From JBICHN01 sp043101845 (GTDB taxonomy: Bacteria; Planctomycetota; Phycisphaerae; Phycisphaerales; UBA5793), in contig JBICHN010000011.1 in the NCBI GenBank assembly GCA_043101845.1, positions 1,612,001-1,676,000 of the forward strand: DNA of 64,000 nt, in the 5' to 3' direction. Every line of letters starts with the position of its first letter. The first letter of the stretch is position 1. The position numbers and the translations under genes were made by a program. The notes beneath the pieces are model-generated. The model was not told where the DNA came from. It ran no database searches and worked only from the letters and a program-made list of their open reading frames with translations. Positions 49,652 to 59,133 of the stretch are shown here, in pieces.

Positions 49652-52600
49652 TTATCGGTCGGCGCCGGCCTCTTCCGCAACGCGAATCTCGATCTCGTCG
49701 ATCTCGGTCGCGTACCGCGTGTCGTTCGTCCGCTCCATGAGTCGACGGGCCTGGGCGATCTCGAGGCCGGCCGCATCCCATTGCTCCATCGCGACATACA
49801 CCTTCGCGAGGTGGACATACGCGGCGATGAGGGGACGGATCTGGATCGCCTCGTTGAGGATATCCTCCGCTTCCTCTAATCGGTCGTTCAAGTAGAGCAC
49901 ATAGCCGTAGGTATCCAGAATATTCGCATCCCGCGGCCGCACGCGGTATGCGAGTTCAGCGGGTTCGAGCGCCTCCCTCGGGCGATTCAACTCCACGGCC
50001 AGAATGTAGGCGAGGTTGTTTGCGCTCGTCGCGTCGTTCGGGTTGAGTTCGATCACCGTCGCCCAGGCGTCGACCGATCGCTCCCATTCGCGGTTCGCCG
50101 TATGCGCGGCGGCGAGCATCGACGCCACCGTCAGACGCTGGGCCGGAAGGTCCGGATCGTCGGCCCCGGTCGCCGCCGACTCGAACTCAGACTCGAGTTG
50201 TTCGAGTCGAGCGACCGCGTCTTCGCGTCGGGCCGCGTCACCCTGTTCAAAGAATCGCTGCAGGAGGTAGATTTGAGCCCATGTCGACGACGGTCCGTCG
50301 GGGAGCGACGCGATGATCGTGTCCGCCTCGTCCAGAGCGCCGGTCGCCGCCGTCAGCACACTCGTCCAGGCGCGAAGGGCAGCTCGACGCGCATCCGCAG
50401 CTGCGACTTTCACCGCGTCACTGGCGGACGCGTCGGGTTCGCTCGCCCGGATGAGTTCGAACGCGGCGCGGAGATCATCAATCGCCGCATCTTTCTGTCC
50501 CGAGAGATGTAGCGCTTGAGCTCGTGAGATTCGGAGCAGCGCATCCGATTCGAGTCGCTGTTCATTCTTATTGAGGAGCTCGATCGCCTCCGAGTGTCGC
50601 CCGGCCTCCGTCAGCGCCTGGGCCATCTTGAGCTGACGGTCACGCGTGGGCTCGAGTTCGTACGCCTTCTGATACTCGGAAAGCGCCGCCTGCGTCCCCT
50701 GATTGGAATCGATGGCGATATCGCCGAGGATCTCGTGCCAACCTGCAAGTTGTGCTCCAGCTTCCATCGCCAGGGCTTTCTCCGCCTCGCTGCGGGCGCG
50801 GTCATAATCGCCCGTGCGACGGAGATACTGAATGAGTTCGCGGCGATACTCGCGGCTTCTCGGATTCTGCTCGACGAGCCGTTCATACGCGATCAATTGC
50901 TGTTCACGGTTGTCGACCGTTCTCGCGGCTTCGAGGAGGACGAACAACGCGGCTTGATCTCCGGGCGAAAGTCGGAGCGTTTCATTGATATCGCTGACGA
51001 TTCGGGTGAACGAATCGCTCGCCCCGCCGTTCTCAAGGAGGCGGCGACCGTGGAACCGCGCCCGGGCAAGATAGACCTGAGGATCGCTTCGATGGTCTTC
51101 CACGGCGAGGTCGTACATCTGGCCGGCGGCCTGGACCTGCCCGCGCATCTCGGCGGCTGCGGCGCGAAGCAGTCGCGTCTCGACCGACGCGCCGAACGAC
51201 TCCTCGTGGGCTTCGATATGCGAGGCCAGCGCTTCACCGCGCTGCGCCGCGTCGTCGCCCTGGCGTCGAGCTTCGAGACCGAGCGTTCGATGCATTCGGG
51301 CGATGTTAATGCTCGCGATTTCCAATTGGGGATTGGCGCGGAACATCGACTCATAGATCTCGAGCGCCCGTTCAAACTCTCGACGACTTTCGTAGTGCCG
51401 GGCCAGGCTCAAGTCGGCTTCGAGACGGTCGGGATCCTGGAATCGTCGCGCAGCTTCCAGGTTGGCGACGACCTCATCGTTCTCGCCCAGGCGGGCGTGC
51501 AGGCCGGCGCGGGTCAAGAGGAGATCGAGCTGGGCGGCGGGTGAGAACGCCTCCGCATCTTCGGGTTCGAGCGCCTCGAACGCCTTGTCATACTCTCCTC
51601 GCGCGCTGTGCAACCCCGCGATCGCCTTGAGTCGGTCGAGCTGCTGCGATTCCGAGCCGGCTTCGGGCTCGAGCCCGAAGATGACCCTCTCCGCAATCTC
51701 GAACTCTCCTGATTCGAGAAGCATCGAGGCATATTGGACCGCGTTCGCGAAGTTGCCCGGATCGCGCTCGTACCGCTGTTGCCGCACCGCGAGCGCTTCC
51801 GCGAGGTCGCCGAATTGCGCCTGCAGATCAAGCCGCAGATTCTGAAGTTCGAGGCTCGCCGGACTGATGGCCAACGCCGCGTCGACCTTCTCGATCGCCG
51901 CCTGCCCCTGGTTCAGCTCCACCATGAGCATCGCGTACTCGCGCAGGCTGATGACATCGTCCGGTTTCCTCTGGATGGCGTTCTCGAACGACTCGAGCGC
52001 ATTCGACAGCCGGTTGGCGCGGCGGTAGGCGACGGCGAGAAAGCGGTGGGCCGTCGCGTCGTACGGGTTTCGTTCGACGACCCGTCGAAGGTCGGCGATC
52101 GCGCCATCAATGTCACCCTTTTCCAGCTTGAGACGGCCGGTGAAGGTGAGGCCGTTCGCACGGTCGGCGTTCGTGTCGACCGCCCGCTGCGCGATCGAGT
52201 CGAGGCGCGTCACGCGGGCCCCGGGATCGAGTGTCGAATTGGCGAGCGTCATCACGAACTGGGCTTCGAGAACCTCCGGATTCTGTGGTTCAAGCGCCGC
52301 CGCCTCATCGACGAGCGACTGAGCGATCTGCTGCCCGCTCCGTCCGTCACGGTCATCAATCGACCGCGGATATCGGAGATAGATCCTCGCAAGCTCAAGC
52401 TTCTTTTCGGCCGGACTGAGTCCGGGCCTTTCTTCGACGATCTCCGCCATGCGGTCGAGCATGTCGACCGCCGGGTCGACTTCCGCTTCGAGCATGGCGA
52501 ACAATGGCTCATCCGGCGCCGCCTGGCGCGCTCGCCGAATGAGATCGAGCGCCTTATCGCTCTCTCCCGCGTCGATGTAGAAGCGGACAAGCTGAGGCAC

Positions 52601-54451
52601 GATGATCCGGTCCGCCGGGCGCGATGCGTTTTCCTGTTCGAGGCGCGCGATAGCGGCCGCGGAGTCGCCGTCTTCGTTCGCGAGCGAGAGCGCCTCGATG
52701 ACGGCCCGCAGGCTTGGATTCGTTATCTGCTCCGACGCCTCACGACTGATCCCCTGTTGCGCCAGCACAAGACGATCACGCAACGCGTCTACCTCAGCCG
52801 CGTAGGAGCCCGTCTCCAGCCGCTCGAGTCGCGCGAAGAGTTCACGGGCCCGTTCCACCCGACCTGTGGTCAGATCGAGCTTAATCATTTCGATCAGGAG
52901 CGGAGGACTCTCCTGCCCGTAACGCACTTCAACGGTGCTGTTCGCGTCGCGAAGCAGGTCATAGGCCACGCCGTTGTTCTGGAGTTGAAGCTGCGTCTGG
53001 GCCGCGATGAGATAAAAGGGAATGTCCTGAGACTGCGTCCGGGCCGCGTACTGATTGAACTTCTCGGCCGCCTTGTGGAAGTCTTCAGCCATGAAGTCCA
53101 TGCGGCCGTCCATGAAGAGGAGCTGCGGGTCGGCCTCGTGGGTAAACGCAGCGAATCCCTGCCGTCGATCAAGCGCCTCAGCCTTTGCGTTCTCCCATCC
53201 CTGCGGGTCGACTTCCTTGTCGATCTTGCGCCAGGAGTCGAAGGCGATCTCGAACTGGCGCGCCGCCGCTTCACGCCGGAGAGCGAAGAGCCAGAGCGAG
53301 TCAAAGCTCGACGGCACATTTGAACGGTCGATCAGCTGCTGATAGGTCGCGATCGCGTCCTCGTCTCGATCGAGCTGTCGGTGAAAGCTGGCGATCTCGA
53401 AGGTGAGTCGAGGATGGGGATCTCCGTCAACGCGACCGGCGATGTCCTGCATGACGCGGAGCCCGCGCTCGTTCCCGGCCCGCCGACTTTCGTCGATTTG
53501 CGCTATCGCACGCGCGCTGACAATGCTTGTCCACCAGTCAGGCTGTCCGCTCGCGAGTGACTCTTCGAGTTTCTCTGCCGTCAGGTAGAGTTGTTCACGC
53601 TCGTCGTCGCTGATCTCGCCATCGATGGATGCTTCGAGCCTTTGCACTTCAAGAAGGCCGAGCCAGCCCATCGGATCGTCCGGGTGTCTCTCGGCGAACG
53701 ACCGCGCGAACGCCACGGCGCCCTCGGTTTCCTCGTTCCCCTGGATCATGGCCGCGGCGGCGTCCCGATTGTTCTCCCGGGCGAGGCGATTCGCCTCGGC
53801 CACCCGCCAGGTCAAGATGCCCATCGCAATGTCGGAATCGTCGGGACGGCTGGCGAACGCCGTCTCAAGATCGACGAGCGCCCCGTCCCGCTCGGCGGGA
53901 GTGAGTTTGCCGCGCTGCATTCGATTCACATTCGCGAGCCCGCGGTACTTCAGCGCGATGGGGTGCGTTTCACCAGAACCTTCGGTCGGGAGCGCCTGCG
54001 CCGCCGTTTCGGCCGCGTCGGCAAGCGCATCAAAATCTTCGAGTCGACGCTGATCGAGGTTGCGTGATCGAGCGAATGAATAGACGCTGTCGAGCCACTG
54101 CTCCTGCAGGTCGGGATCCGTAGACCGAATGAGCGTGAGCTTTCGGCGCAGACCGCTGATCTTCTGATACATCTCCGCAGCTTCAGTCTGATCGCGCGGC
54201 GTAACGCTCTCGAGCGCGTCGAGCCAGAGGAGAATGTAGTCGATGTTCGTCTGATCTTTATTGACGGCTCGCGAGTATGCGTCCGCGGCGGCCCGGTAGT
54301 CTCCGGCGGCGGCCATCTCGTCGCCTCGCGCGACATTGCGCGCGGGGCTGTTCTTGATCGCCCACATGCCGAGGCCCACGGCGCCGATCGCGACGACGAG
54401 CAAGCCGGCGACGAGCATGAGCAGAAGTTTCGTGTTGACGCGAGCGGCCAT
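49652..54451 (-). CDS. Giant TPR protein of the exosortase cluster
   Basis: A 1599-residue protein with one N-terminal transmembrane anchor (LLLMLVAGLLVVAIGAVGLGMW) and then tetratricopeptide-type helical pairs over almost its whole length, for example GDYRAAADAYSRAV, ALESFENAIQRKPDDVISLREYAML and GDYDRARSEAEKALAME. Canonical TPR residues (W/L-G/A-Y-A-F-A-P pattern) recur near the C-terminus (DANILDTYGYVLYLNDRLEEAEDILNEAI). Large TPR proteins are regular members of exosortase/PEP-CTERM polysaccharide clusters, where they are thought to scaffold the secretion machinery. The gene is between EpsI and the Wzz-like gene. Confidence 0.85.
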   Translation of the reverse strand: MAARVNTKLLLMLVAGLLVVAIGAVGLGMWAIKNSPARNVARGDEMAAAGDYRAAADAYSRAVNKDQTNIDYILLWLDALESVTPRDQTEAAEMYQKISGLRRKLTLIRSTDPDLQEQWLDSVYSFARSRNLDQRRLEDFDALADAAETAAQALPTEGSGETHPIALKYRGLANVNRMQRGKLTPAERDGALVDLETAFASRPDDSDIAMGILTWRVAEANRLARENNRDAAAAMIQGNEETEGAVAFARSFAERHPDDPMGWLGLLEVQRLEASIDGEISDDEREQLYLTAEKLEESLASGQPDWWTSIVSARAIAQIDESRRAGNERGLRVMQDIAGRVDGDPHPRLTFEIASFHRQLDRDEDAIATYQQLIDRSNVPSSFDSLWLFALRREAAARQFEIAFDSWRKIDKEVDPQGWENAKAEALDRRQGFAAFTHEADPQLLFMDGRMDFMAEDFHKAAEKFNQYAARTQSQDIPFYLIAAQTQLQLQNNGVAYDLLRDANSTVEVRYGQESPPLLIEMIKLDLTTGRVERARELFARLERLETGSYAAEVDALRDRLVLAQQGISREASEQITNPSLRAVIEALSLANEDGDSAAAIARLEQENASRPADRIIVPQLVRFYIDAGESDKALDLIRRARQAAPDEPLFAMLEAEVDPAVDMLDRMAEIVEERPGLSPAEKKLELARIYLRYPRSIDDRDGRSGQQIAQSLVDEAAALEPQNPEVLEAQFVMTLANSTLDPGARVTRLDSIAQRAVDTNADRANGLTFTGRLKLEKGDIDGAIADLRRVVERNPYDATAHRFLAVAYRRANRLSNALESFENAIQRKPDDVISLREYAMLMVELNQGQAAIEKVDAALAISPASLELQNLRLDLQAQFGDLAEALAVRQQRYERDPGNFANAVQYASMLLESGEFEIAERVIFGLEPEAGSESQQLDRLKAIAGLHSARGEYDKAFEALEPEDAEAFSPAAQLDLLLTRAGLHARLGENDEVVANLEAARRFQDPDRLEADLSLARHYESRREFERALEIYESMFRANPQLEIASINIARMHRTLGLEARRQGDDAAQRGEALASHIEAHEESFGASVETRLLRAAAAEMRGQVQAAGQMYDLAVEDHRSDPQVYLARARFHGRRLLENGGASDSFTRIVSDINETLRLSPGDQAALFVLLEAARTVDNREQQLIAYERLVEQNPRSREYRRELIQYLRRTGDYDRARSEAEKALAMEAGAQLAGWHEILGDIAIDSNQGTQAALSEYQKAYELEPTRDRQLKMAQALTEAGRHSEAIELLNKNEQRLESDALLRISRAQALHLSGQKDAAIDDLRAAFELIRASEPDASASDAVKVAAADARRAALRAWTSVLTAATGALDEADTIIASLPDGPSSTWAQIYLLQRFFEQGDAARREDAVARLEQLESEFESAATGADDPDLPAQRLTVASMLAAAHTANREWERSVDAWATVIELNPNDATSANNLAYILAVELNRPREALEPAELAYRVRPRDANILDTYGYVLYLNDRLEEAEDILNEAIQIRPLIAAYVHLAKVYVAMEQWDAAGLEIAQARRLMERTNDTRYATEIDEIEIRVAEEAGADR

Positions 54452-54496
54452 TCGATGCCCTCTCTTCGAGTATTCCTTGTCGAACCCCAGACGCGG

Positions 54497-55348
54497 TTAT
54501 CCTTCCGCGCGGCGCATCGACTCCGCCTCTTCGATCTCGGCCCAGTCGGGCAGACACCGCATGATTTCCGGCAGCATCTGATCGAGGAAGCCAGCTGCGA
54601 CCTCCGCGAGGTCGTCCCGCGTGACCGACTTCGTGGGATGAACATAAGTCAATTGGACTTTGCAGTAGTACGCGTATCGCTCGCTGGGTCGAAACGCGAG
54701 GGCGCGGACATTCGCCGCCCGGGGCGTCAGCGCATCATTCGCAATGAAGAAGTATCCCGCGGCGAGATGATGTTCGGGCCGATCGGGAAACCAGTATTCC
54801 GCCGCGTTCATCCGAACAGCGCCGTCGTCAAGGTCCGGCAGGCGAACGATCTCGCCTGATCGCGAAACCGTCATGTATTCGGGGTCACCTTCCGGCGCGA
54901 GTTCCTCCGCGGACGCGACCCACCAGCGCGATTGATCGACCCCGATGTCCAGGGCGGTGAAGCTCTGTTCCGTCTCAAGCCCGTTGCCGACGAAGCATCG
55001 TTCCGGAATGTGCGGCACGGCGTCGATGATGCCCGTGTAGTACGCGATGTGCAGCGTAAGACGCCCGTTCGAAGGATCGCCATCAACTGCATAGGTTCGT
55101 GACAGGTATTCCTCGGTCCCGAGTTCTTCGATGATCTCGGCGCTCAGCGTTTCGTCAGTCCCCACGCGCTTCCAGGCCCCGACCACAGTGGGAAGTTCGC
55201 GGAGCGGCCGACGCAACGGGGCGGCCTCTTTGAAGAGCACCACATCCATGGCGTCCTGGGCGACATGAAAAGTGGCGGCGCCGGCGACGAAGACGAACAT
55301 CGCCACGCCGAATGCAACGCGGTGCATCGTCATCCCGTTGCGGTTCAT
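54497..55348 (-). CDS. Exosortase-associated EpsI-type protein
   Basis: A 283-residue protein with an N-terminal membrane segment (VAFGVAMFVFVAGAATFHV) and an EpsI/DUF3485 domain. The diagnostic segment is PHIPERCFVGNGLE, with the conserved His and Cys, and LHIAYYTGIIDA precedes it. EpsI proteins are encoded with, or fused to, exosortases and are needed for exopolysaccharide production; their chemistry is unknown. The ATG overlaps the exosortase stop (ATGA), so the two are translationally coupled. Confidence 0.9.
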   Translation of the reverse strand: MNRNGMTMHRVAFGVAMFVFVAGAATFHVAQDAMDVVLFKEAAPLRRPLRELPTVVGAWKRVGTDETLSAEIIEELGTEEYLSRTYAVDGDPSNGRLTLHIAYYTGIIDAVPHIPERCFVGNGLETEQSFTALDIGVDQSRWWVASAEELAPEGDPEYMTVSRSGEIVRLPDLDDGAVRMNAAEYWFPDRPEHHLAAGYFFIANDALTPRAANVRALAFRPSERYAYYCKVQLTYVHPTKSVTRDDLAEVAAGFLDQMLPEIMRCLPDWAEIEEAESMRRAEG

Positions 55349-56250
55349 GCGGCGCCTCCCCTCGAGGCCGGCTCACCCTCAATGACGAGTCGCTTCAGGA
55401 TCCAGACCAGCCCCATGTACATCGCCAGCGCCGGAAGCAGCCAGACCATGCCAATGGCGAGATGCGCATCTCCCGCCGCCCAGTCCCGGTCGACCGTCGT
55501 CATGACGCCGATTGTGGCGACACGGAGCACATTGACCAGAATGGCGATCGGTATCGCGCACGCGATTACGAGGAGACGCTGCCACCAGTAGCGGCAGGAA
55601 AGAAACGCGACGGCGACCCCGAGCGCAACGAAGCCGACGATCATCCGCATTCCCGAGCACGCTTCGGCGACATTGAGCGGGAACGACTCGCCGCCTCGAT
55701 GGACCGTGAGCACATTCCCCGAAATGTCCGTATCGAAACCAAGGACATTAAGCAGGTAATACGAACCCGCGGCCGCCCATCGCTGCAGCGTCGGCGTAAT
55801 GAGCCCTAGAGCGCGCGGCGAGACCGTCACCCCGAGCACGAGATACAACTGGGGAAAGAGCAGCGCCTTCCACATCCGGAATCCGAGAAGCAGCAGTGTC
55901 AGGCCGAGCAGCGCGAGAATCATCGACCATCCCTGGGCCGTGTGATTCCCGACATTGCGAAGGGTGAATATGAAGTAGCCGGCCATTCCCACGAAAATGA
56001 GTGCGAGTCCGAGCCAGTTCGTTCGGACCGGCTCACGGAAGATCGATCGCCGATGCTCATAGATGTAATACAGGGAGACGAGCGGGACGAGAAACGAGTG
56101 GCTCCAGTCCGGATCGAGCGAATACTTTCCCTGGCGGAAGAGGAACGCCCAGAAGAATGCGACAAAAGCGATGGCGAGGGCGCCAATCTCAAGCGCAGCC
56201 TGTCTCGATAGTGCGGGCTCGGGTTGTCGCGCGGTGACAGCCAGGGACAT
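55345..56250 (-). CDS. Exosortase (EpsH-type transpeptidase)
   Basis: A 301-residue integral-membrane cysteine transpeptidase with about eight transmembrane segments. The catalytic triad is complete: Cys198 in AEACSGMRM, Arg243 in NVLRVATIG and His263 in DAHLAIGMVW, each in its family context. Exosortases cleave and re-anchor proteins carrying a PEP-CTERM-like tail, working with surface polysaccharide. ATG 56250 is preferred; the frame is open 31 codons upstream, without family similarity. No protein in the window carries a recognisable PEP-CTERM tail, so substrates must lie elsewhere. Confidence 0.92.
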   Translation of the reverse strand: MSLAVTARQPEPALSRQAALEIGALAIAFVAFFWAFLFRQGKYSLDPDWSHSFLVPLVSLYYIYEHRRSIFREPVRTNWLGLALIFVGMAGYFIFTLRNVGNHTAQGWSMILALLGLTLLLLGFRMWKALLFPQLYLVLGVTVSPRALGLITPTLQRWAAAGSYYLLNVLGFDTDISGNVLTVHRGGESFPLNVAEACSGMRMIVGFVALGVAVAFLSCRYWWQRLLVIACAIPIAILVNVLRVATIGVMTTVDRDWAAGDAHLAIGMVWLLPALAMYMGLVWILKRLVIEGEPASRGGAA

Positions 56251-56376
56251 CGTGGCGCTGGAGCCTCCCACCTCCGGCGAAAACGACGATACACGACCGA
56301 ACATCGGCCAAATCATGGTCGTGCGACAGCTTATGCTAGGCACAGCCGCGGATAGCGTCAGAGGAAGTGCCGGTGG

Positions 56377-57954
56377 TTAGTTCCCGAAGCGGTTCGTCGG
56401 CGGGGCTCCGAAGACATCGTTGCCGAAATTCCGGTCGAGCAGGAACCCGAATCCGTAGGACGCGCGGAATCCGTTGCGAATGACGGCGAGGGGCGCCGCG
56501 TACCAGGTCGTACCGACATTGATCTGGTCTTCCGGCTTGATGTAGACATCCGGCGCCGTGGCGTCGTAGATCGCCTTGAGGTTCAGGAGCACCGTAATCT
56601 GACGATCGCCGGCGATCGTCCGGGTAATCTCGACCCGCTCGGGGATGGCCAGCGGCCCGAGGCCGCCCGCCGAGGTGATCGCCCGTCGCAGAGTCATGCG
56701 TCCAAAGTTCGGCAACTCATAGGTGCCAGGACGGTTGACCTGCCCTTCGACATAGAAGACCCCGGTCTGGGGCGCCGGGATGCGGATGACATCATCCGGA
56801 CGAATCACGATGTTGTACCGTGCGTCACCCTTGCGGAGTGGTTTCGCCGGAATGGCGATGACCCGCTGCGTGACGAGATTCGAGAGTTCAGGTCCTCCGG
56901 CGAGCAGGTCGTCGACCGGGGGGATTTCCGCCGTCGCGTTGTCTCTGGTCGCGACACGCACCCATTCGCCGTTGAGATAGATCCACCGCGCGCGGTCTCC
57001 TTCTCGGTCGGATTCGACGGGGGCCGGGATTTCGAGCACCGGTTCGGCGGCGTCGCTCTCGGGCTGGCTGCTGACGACTGAGAGGAGCGGGGAGGGGGGC
57101 GGCGCGTCTGTTGGATCGGACTCCGGGTCCATCTCGAGCAGTTCGTCGATCAGATCGTCGAGGCCCTCATCGCCTGGTTCACCGTCGACTTCAGGGGTTG
57201 TCTCGCGAAGCAGGTCCTCAATCGTGTCGCCCCGGCCGGGCTCCTGAGGCCCGCGACGAGTCGGGGCGCCGTGGCCGGTGACGACGGACTCGTCGAGCGG
57301 CGCCTGCCGGATGACATAGAGCTGGTCGAGTTGTTCGATGTTCGCGCCAGCGACCGCCAGAGCGTCGAGAAGTCGGAAGTCGGCCTCCGGGATGCTGTAG
57401 CGGTTCGGCGTCCGAACGAGCCCCATGATGGTGAAGCTGTTCTGTCGTTTCGACTCCGCAATGACGCTGACTTCAGGCGGATCTTCGGGGGAGAAGATGT
57501 CGGCGTCGATCGCCGCGTTGGCGATCGCCCGCTGGATCTCTGTTTCGGTCAGGCCGGCGACCTCGAGTCGGCCGATCGCCGGGAGGCCGATCTGCCCGGT
57601 CTGGTCGACCACGCGGGTCGCCTGATACGGCGTGTTTGGAGCGAACAACTCGAAGATCTCGATCGTCAGAAGGTCGCCGGCGCCGACCTGATACTCGAGC
57701 CGCTGCGGGATGAGGTCCTCGGCACGGACTTCACTCGTCGAGATGTAGTCCTCCTCCGGCGTCTCGATGACATCGAGGCGATCGAGGATGGGCGCGACGG
57801 CGGGCGTATCTTCCCAGCGTCCGACGACGCTTGGATCCATCCACGAATCAAACTTGCAGCCCACGAGGGACGCGGCGAGCGCGGCGGCGAGCAGGCCGCG
57901 ACCGGCGGCCCGGCTCGGCGTGGATGCGTGGCGATGCGCCGCTGTCTTCTTCAC
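56377..57954 (-). CDS. SLBB-domain polysaccharide export lipoprotein (Wza-like)
   Basis: A 525-residue outer-membrane export protein. A lipobox (AALAASLVGC) follows a basic N-terminus, and the GTG start at 57954 has GAGG upstream. The polysaccharide export domain (LEYQVGAGDLLTIEIFELF, then IGLPAIGRLEVAGLTETEIQRAI) is followed by SLBB domains (FTIMGLVRTPNRYSIP and GVFYVEGQVNRPGTYELPNFG). Residues about 235-345 form an acidic, proline-rich insert unlike Wza. It heads the minus-strand polysaccharide operon; the 204-base gap before it should contain the operon promoter and that of the divergent lipA gene. Confidence 0.9.
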   Translation of the reverse strand: MKKTAAHRHASTPSRAAGRGLLAAALAASLVGCKFDSWMDPSVVGRWEDTPAVAPILDRLDVIETPEEDYISTSEVRAEDLIPQRLEYQVGAGDLLTIEIFELFAPNTPYQATRVVDQTGQIGLPAIGRLEVAGLTETEIQRAIANAAIDADIFSPEDPPEVSVIAESKRQNSFTIMGLVRTPNRYSIPEADFRLLDALAVAGANIEQLDQLYVIRQAPLDESVVTGHGAPTRRGPQEPGRGDTIEDLLRETTPEVDGEPGDEGLDDLIDELLEMDPESDPTDAPPPSPLLSVVSSQPESDAAEPVLEIPAPVESDREGDRARWIYLNGEWVRVATRDNATAEIPPVDDLLAGGPELSNLVTQRVIAIPAKPLRKGDARYNIVIRPDDVIRIPAPQTGVFYVEGQVNRPGTYELPNFGRMTLRRAITSAGGLGPLAIPERVEITRTIAGDRQITVLLNLKAIYDATAPDVYIKPEDQINVGTTWYAAPLAVIRNGFRASYGFGFLLDRNFGNDVFGAPPTNRFGN

Positions 57955-58158
57955 CGTCGCCTCTCTCTCACGGACGGGTCATGGTCGCTGGATTATCCGC
58001 CGACATGAACGAGACGGTCCATTTCAACAGATCGTCCGCGAACCGCGTTCACAGTAGCAGGACACGCATATCTGTCAACGAGTCGACCGGTTGGGGAGCT
58101 CCCCTTGAACTCCTTATCGGAACACAACAAAGCTAGCCTCGCGTCCTAGACTCAGGCC

Positions 58159-59103
58159 ATGCCCACGATCAGCCTCACCAGCATGATTCTGACCGATCGA
58201 GACCTCGACTTCCGCAAGCGGAAGCCGAGCTGGATCCGGGCGAAGCTGCCGGGTGGGCCGGAGTATCGCCAGCTGCGCGCGAACATTGATGAGCACCGCC
58301 TTCACACGGTGTGCGAAGAAGCGCGATGCCCGAATCTGGGCGAGTGCTGGTCACGCGGCGTCGCGACGATCATGATCCTCGGCGATGTGTGCACCCGCTC
58401 CTGTGGCTTCTGCCATGTGAAGACCGGCCGCCCGCCGGTCCTGGACCTGGATGAGCCGGCGCGAGTCGCGGAGTCGGTGCGTCTGATGGGGCTCAACTAT
58501 GTCGTCATCACCTCGGTAAACCGAGACGAACTGCCCGATGGAGGGGCGGGGATCTGGGCGGACACGATCCGCGCGGTCCACGAGGCCTGTCCTGAAACAT
58601 CGGTTGAAGCGCTCATCCCTGACTTCTGCGGCGACTGGAATGCGCTCCAGAAGGTGATCGACGCGGCGCCGGAAGTGCTCAACCACAACATGGAGACCGT
58701 CCGGCGCATGTATCGCGTCGTTCGGCCACAGGCGAAGTACGACCGATCAATCGAGCTGCTGCGGCGATGCAAGGACGCCGGCATGATTACGAAGACCGGA
58801 ATCATGGCCGGCATCGGCGAGTCCGACGACGAGGTCTTCGAGTTGATGGACGATGTCGTCGGAGGATCGGACTGTGATGTGCTGACCATCGGCCAATACC
58901 TCCAGCCGACGCGGAATCACCTGCCGATCCATCGCTGGGTCGAACCGGGGACATTCGACCGATACAAGGACGAGGGCTTGCGTCGCGGCTTCAAAGTGGT
59001 CGAGAGCGGGCCTCTCGTGCGGTCGAGTTACCACGCGGATCATCAGGCCGCGGCGCTGGTCGAGCGCGGCGAACGCGTGCTTCGTTCGAGTCGCGCGGGT
59101 TGA
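58159..59103 (+). CDS. lipA: Lipoyl synthase
   Basis: A 314-residue radical-SAM enzyme that inserts two sulphurs into octanoyl-lipoyl domains. Both iron-sulphur clusters are readable: the auxiliary Cx4CxxxxxC site CEEARCPNLGEC and the radical-SAM site CTRSCGFC, followed by VKTGRP. LVRSSYHADHQ near the C-terminus is diagnostic. Length is normal. Two neighbouring genes downstream encode unrelated envelope proteins, so it is probably transcribed on its own or with them. Confidence 0.96.
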   Translation: MPTISLTSMILTDRDLDFRKRKPSWIRAKLPGGPEYRQLRANIDEHRLHTVCEEARCPNLGECWSRGVATIMILGDVCTRSCGFCHVKTGRPPVLDLDEPARVAESVRLMGLNYVVITSVNRDELPDGGAGIWADTIRAVHEACPETSVEALIPDFCGDWNALQKVIDAAPEVLNHNMETVRRMYRVVRPQAKYDRSIELLRRCKDAGMITKTGIMAGIGESDDEVFELMDDVVGGSDCDVLTIGQYLQPTRNHLPIHRWVEPGTFDRYKDEGLRRGFKVVESGPLVRSSYHADHQAAALVERGERVLRSSRAG

Positions 59104-59133
59104 CCCGCCCGGTTCGGATGGCGACTGTTCGCC

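Noticed and set aside
51734..53323. 529-codon ORF opposite the TPR gene
   Set aside because: Antisense shadow of a GC-rich repeat gene, with no independent signature.
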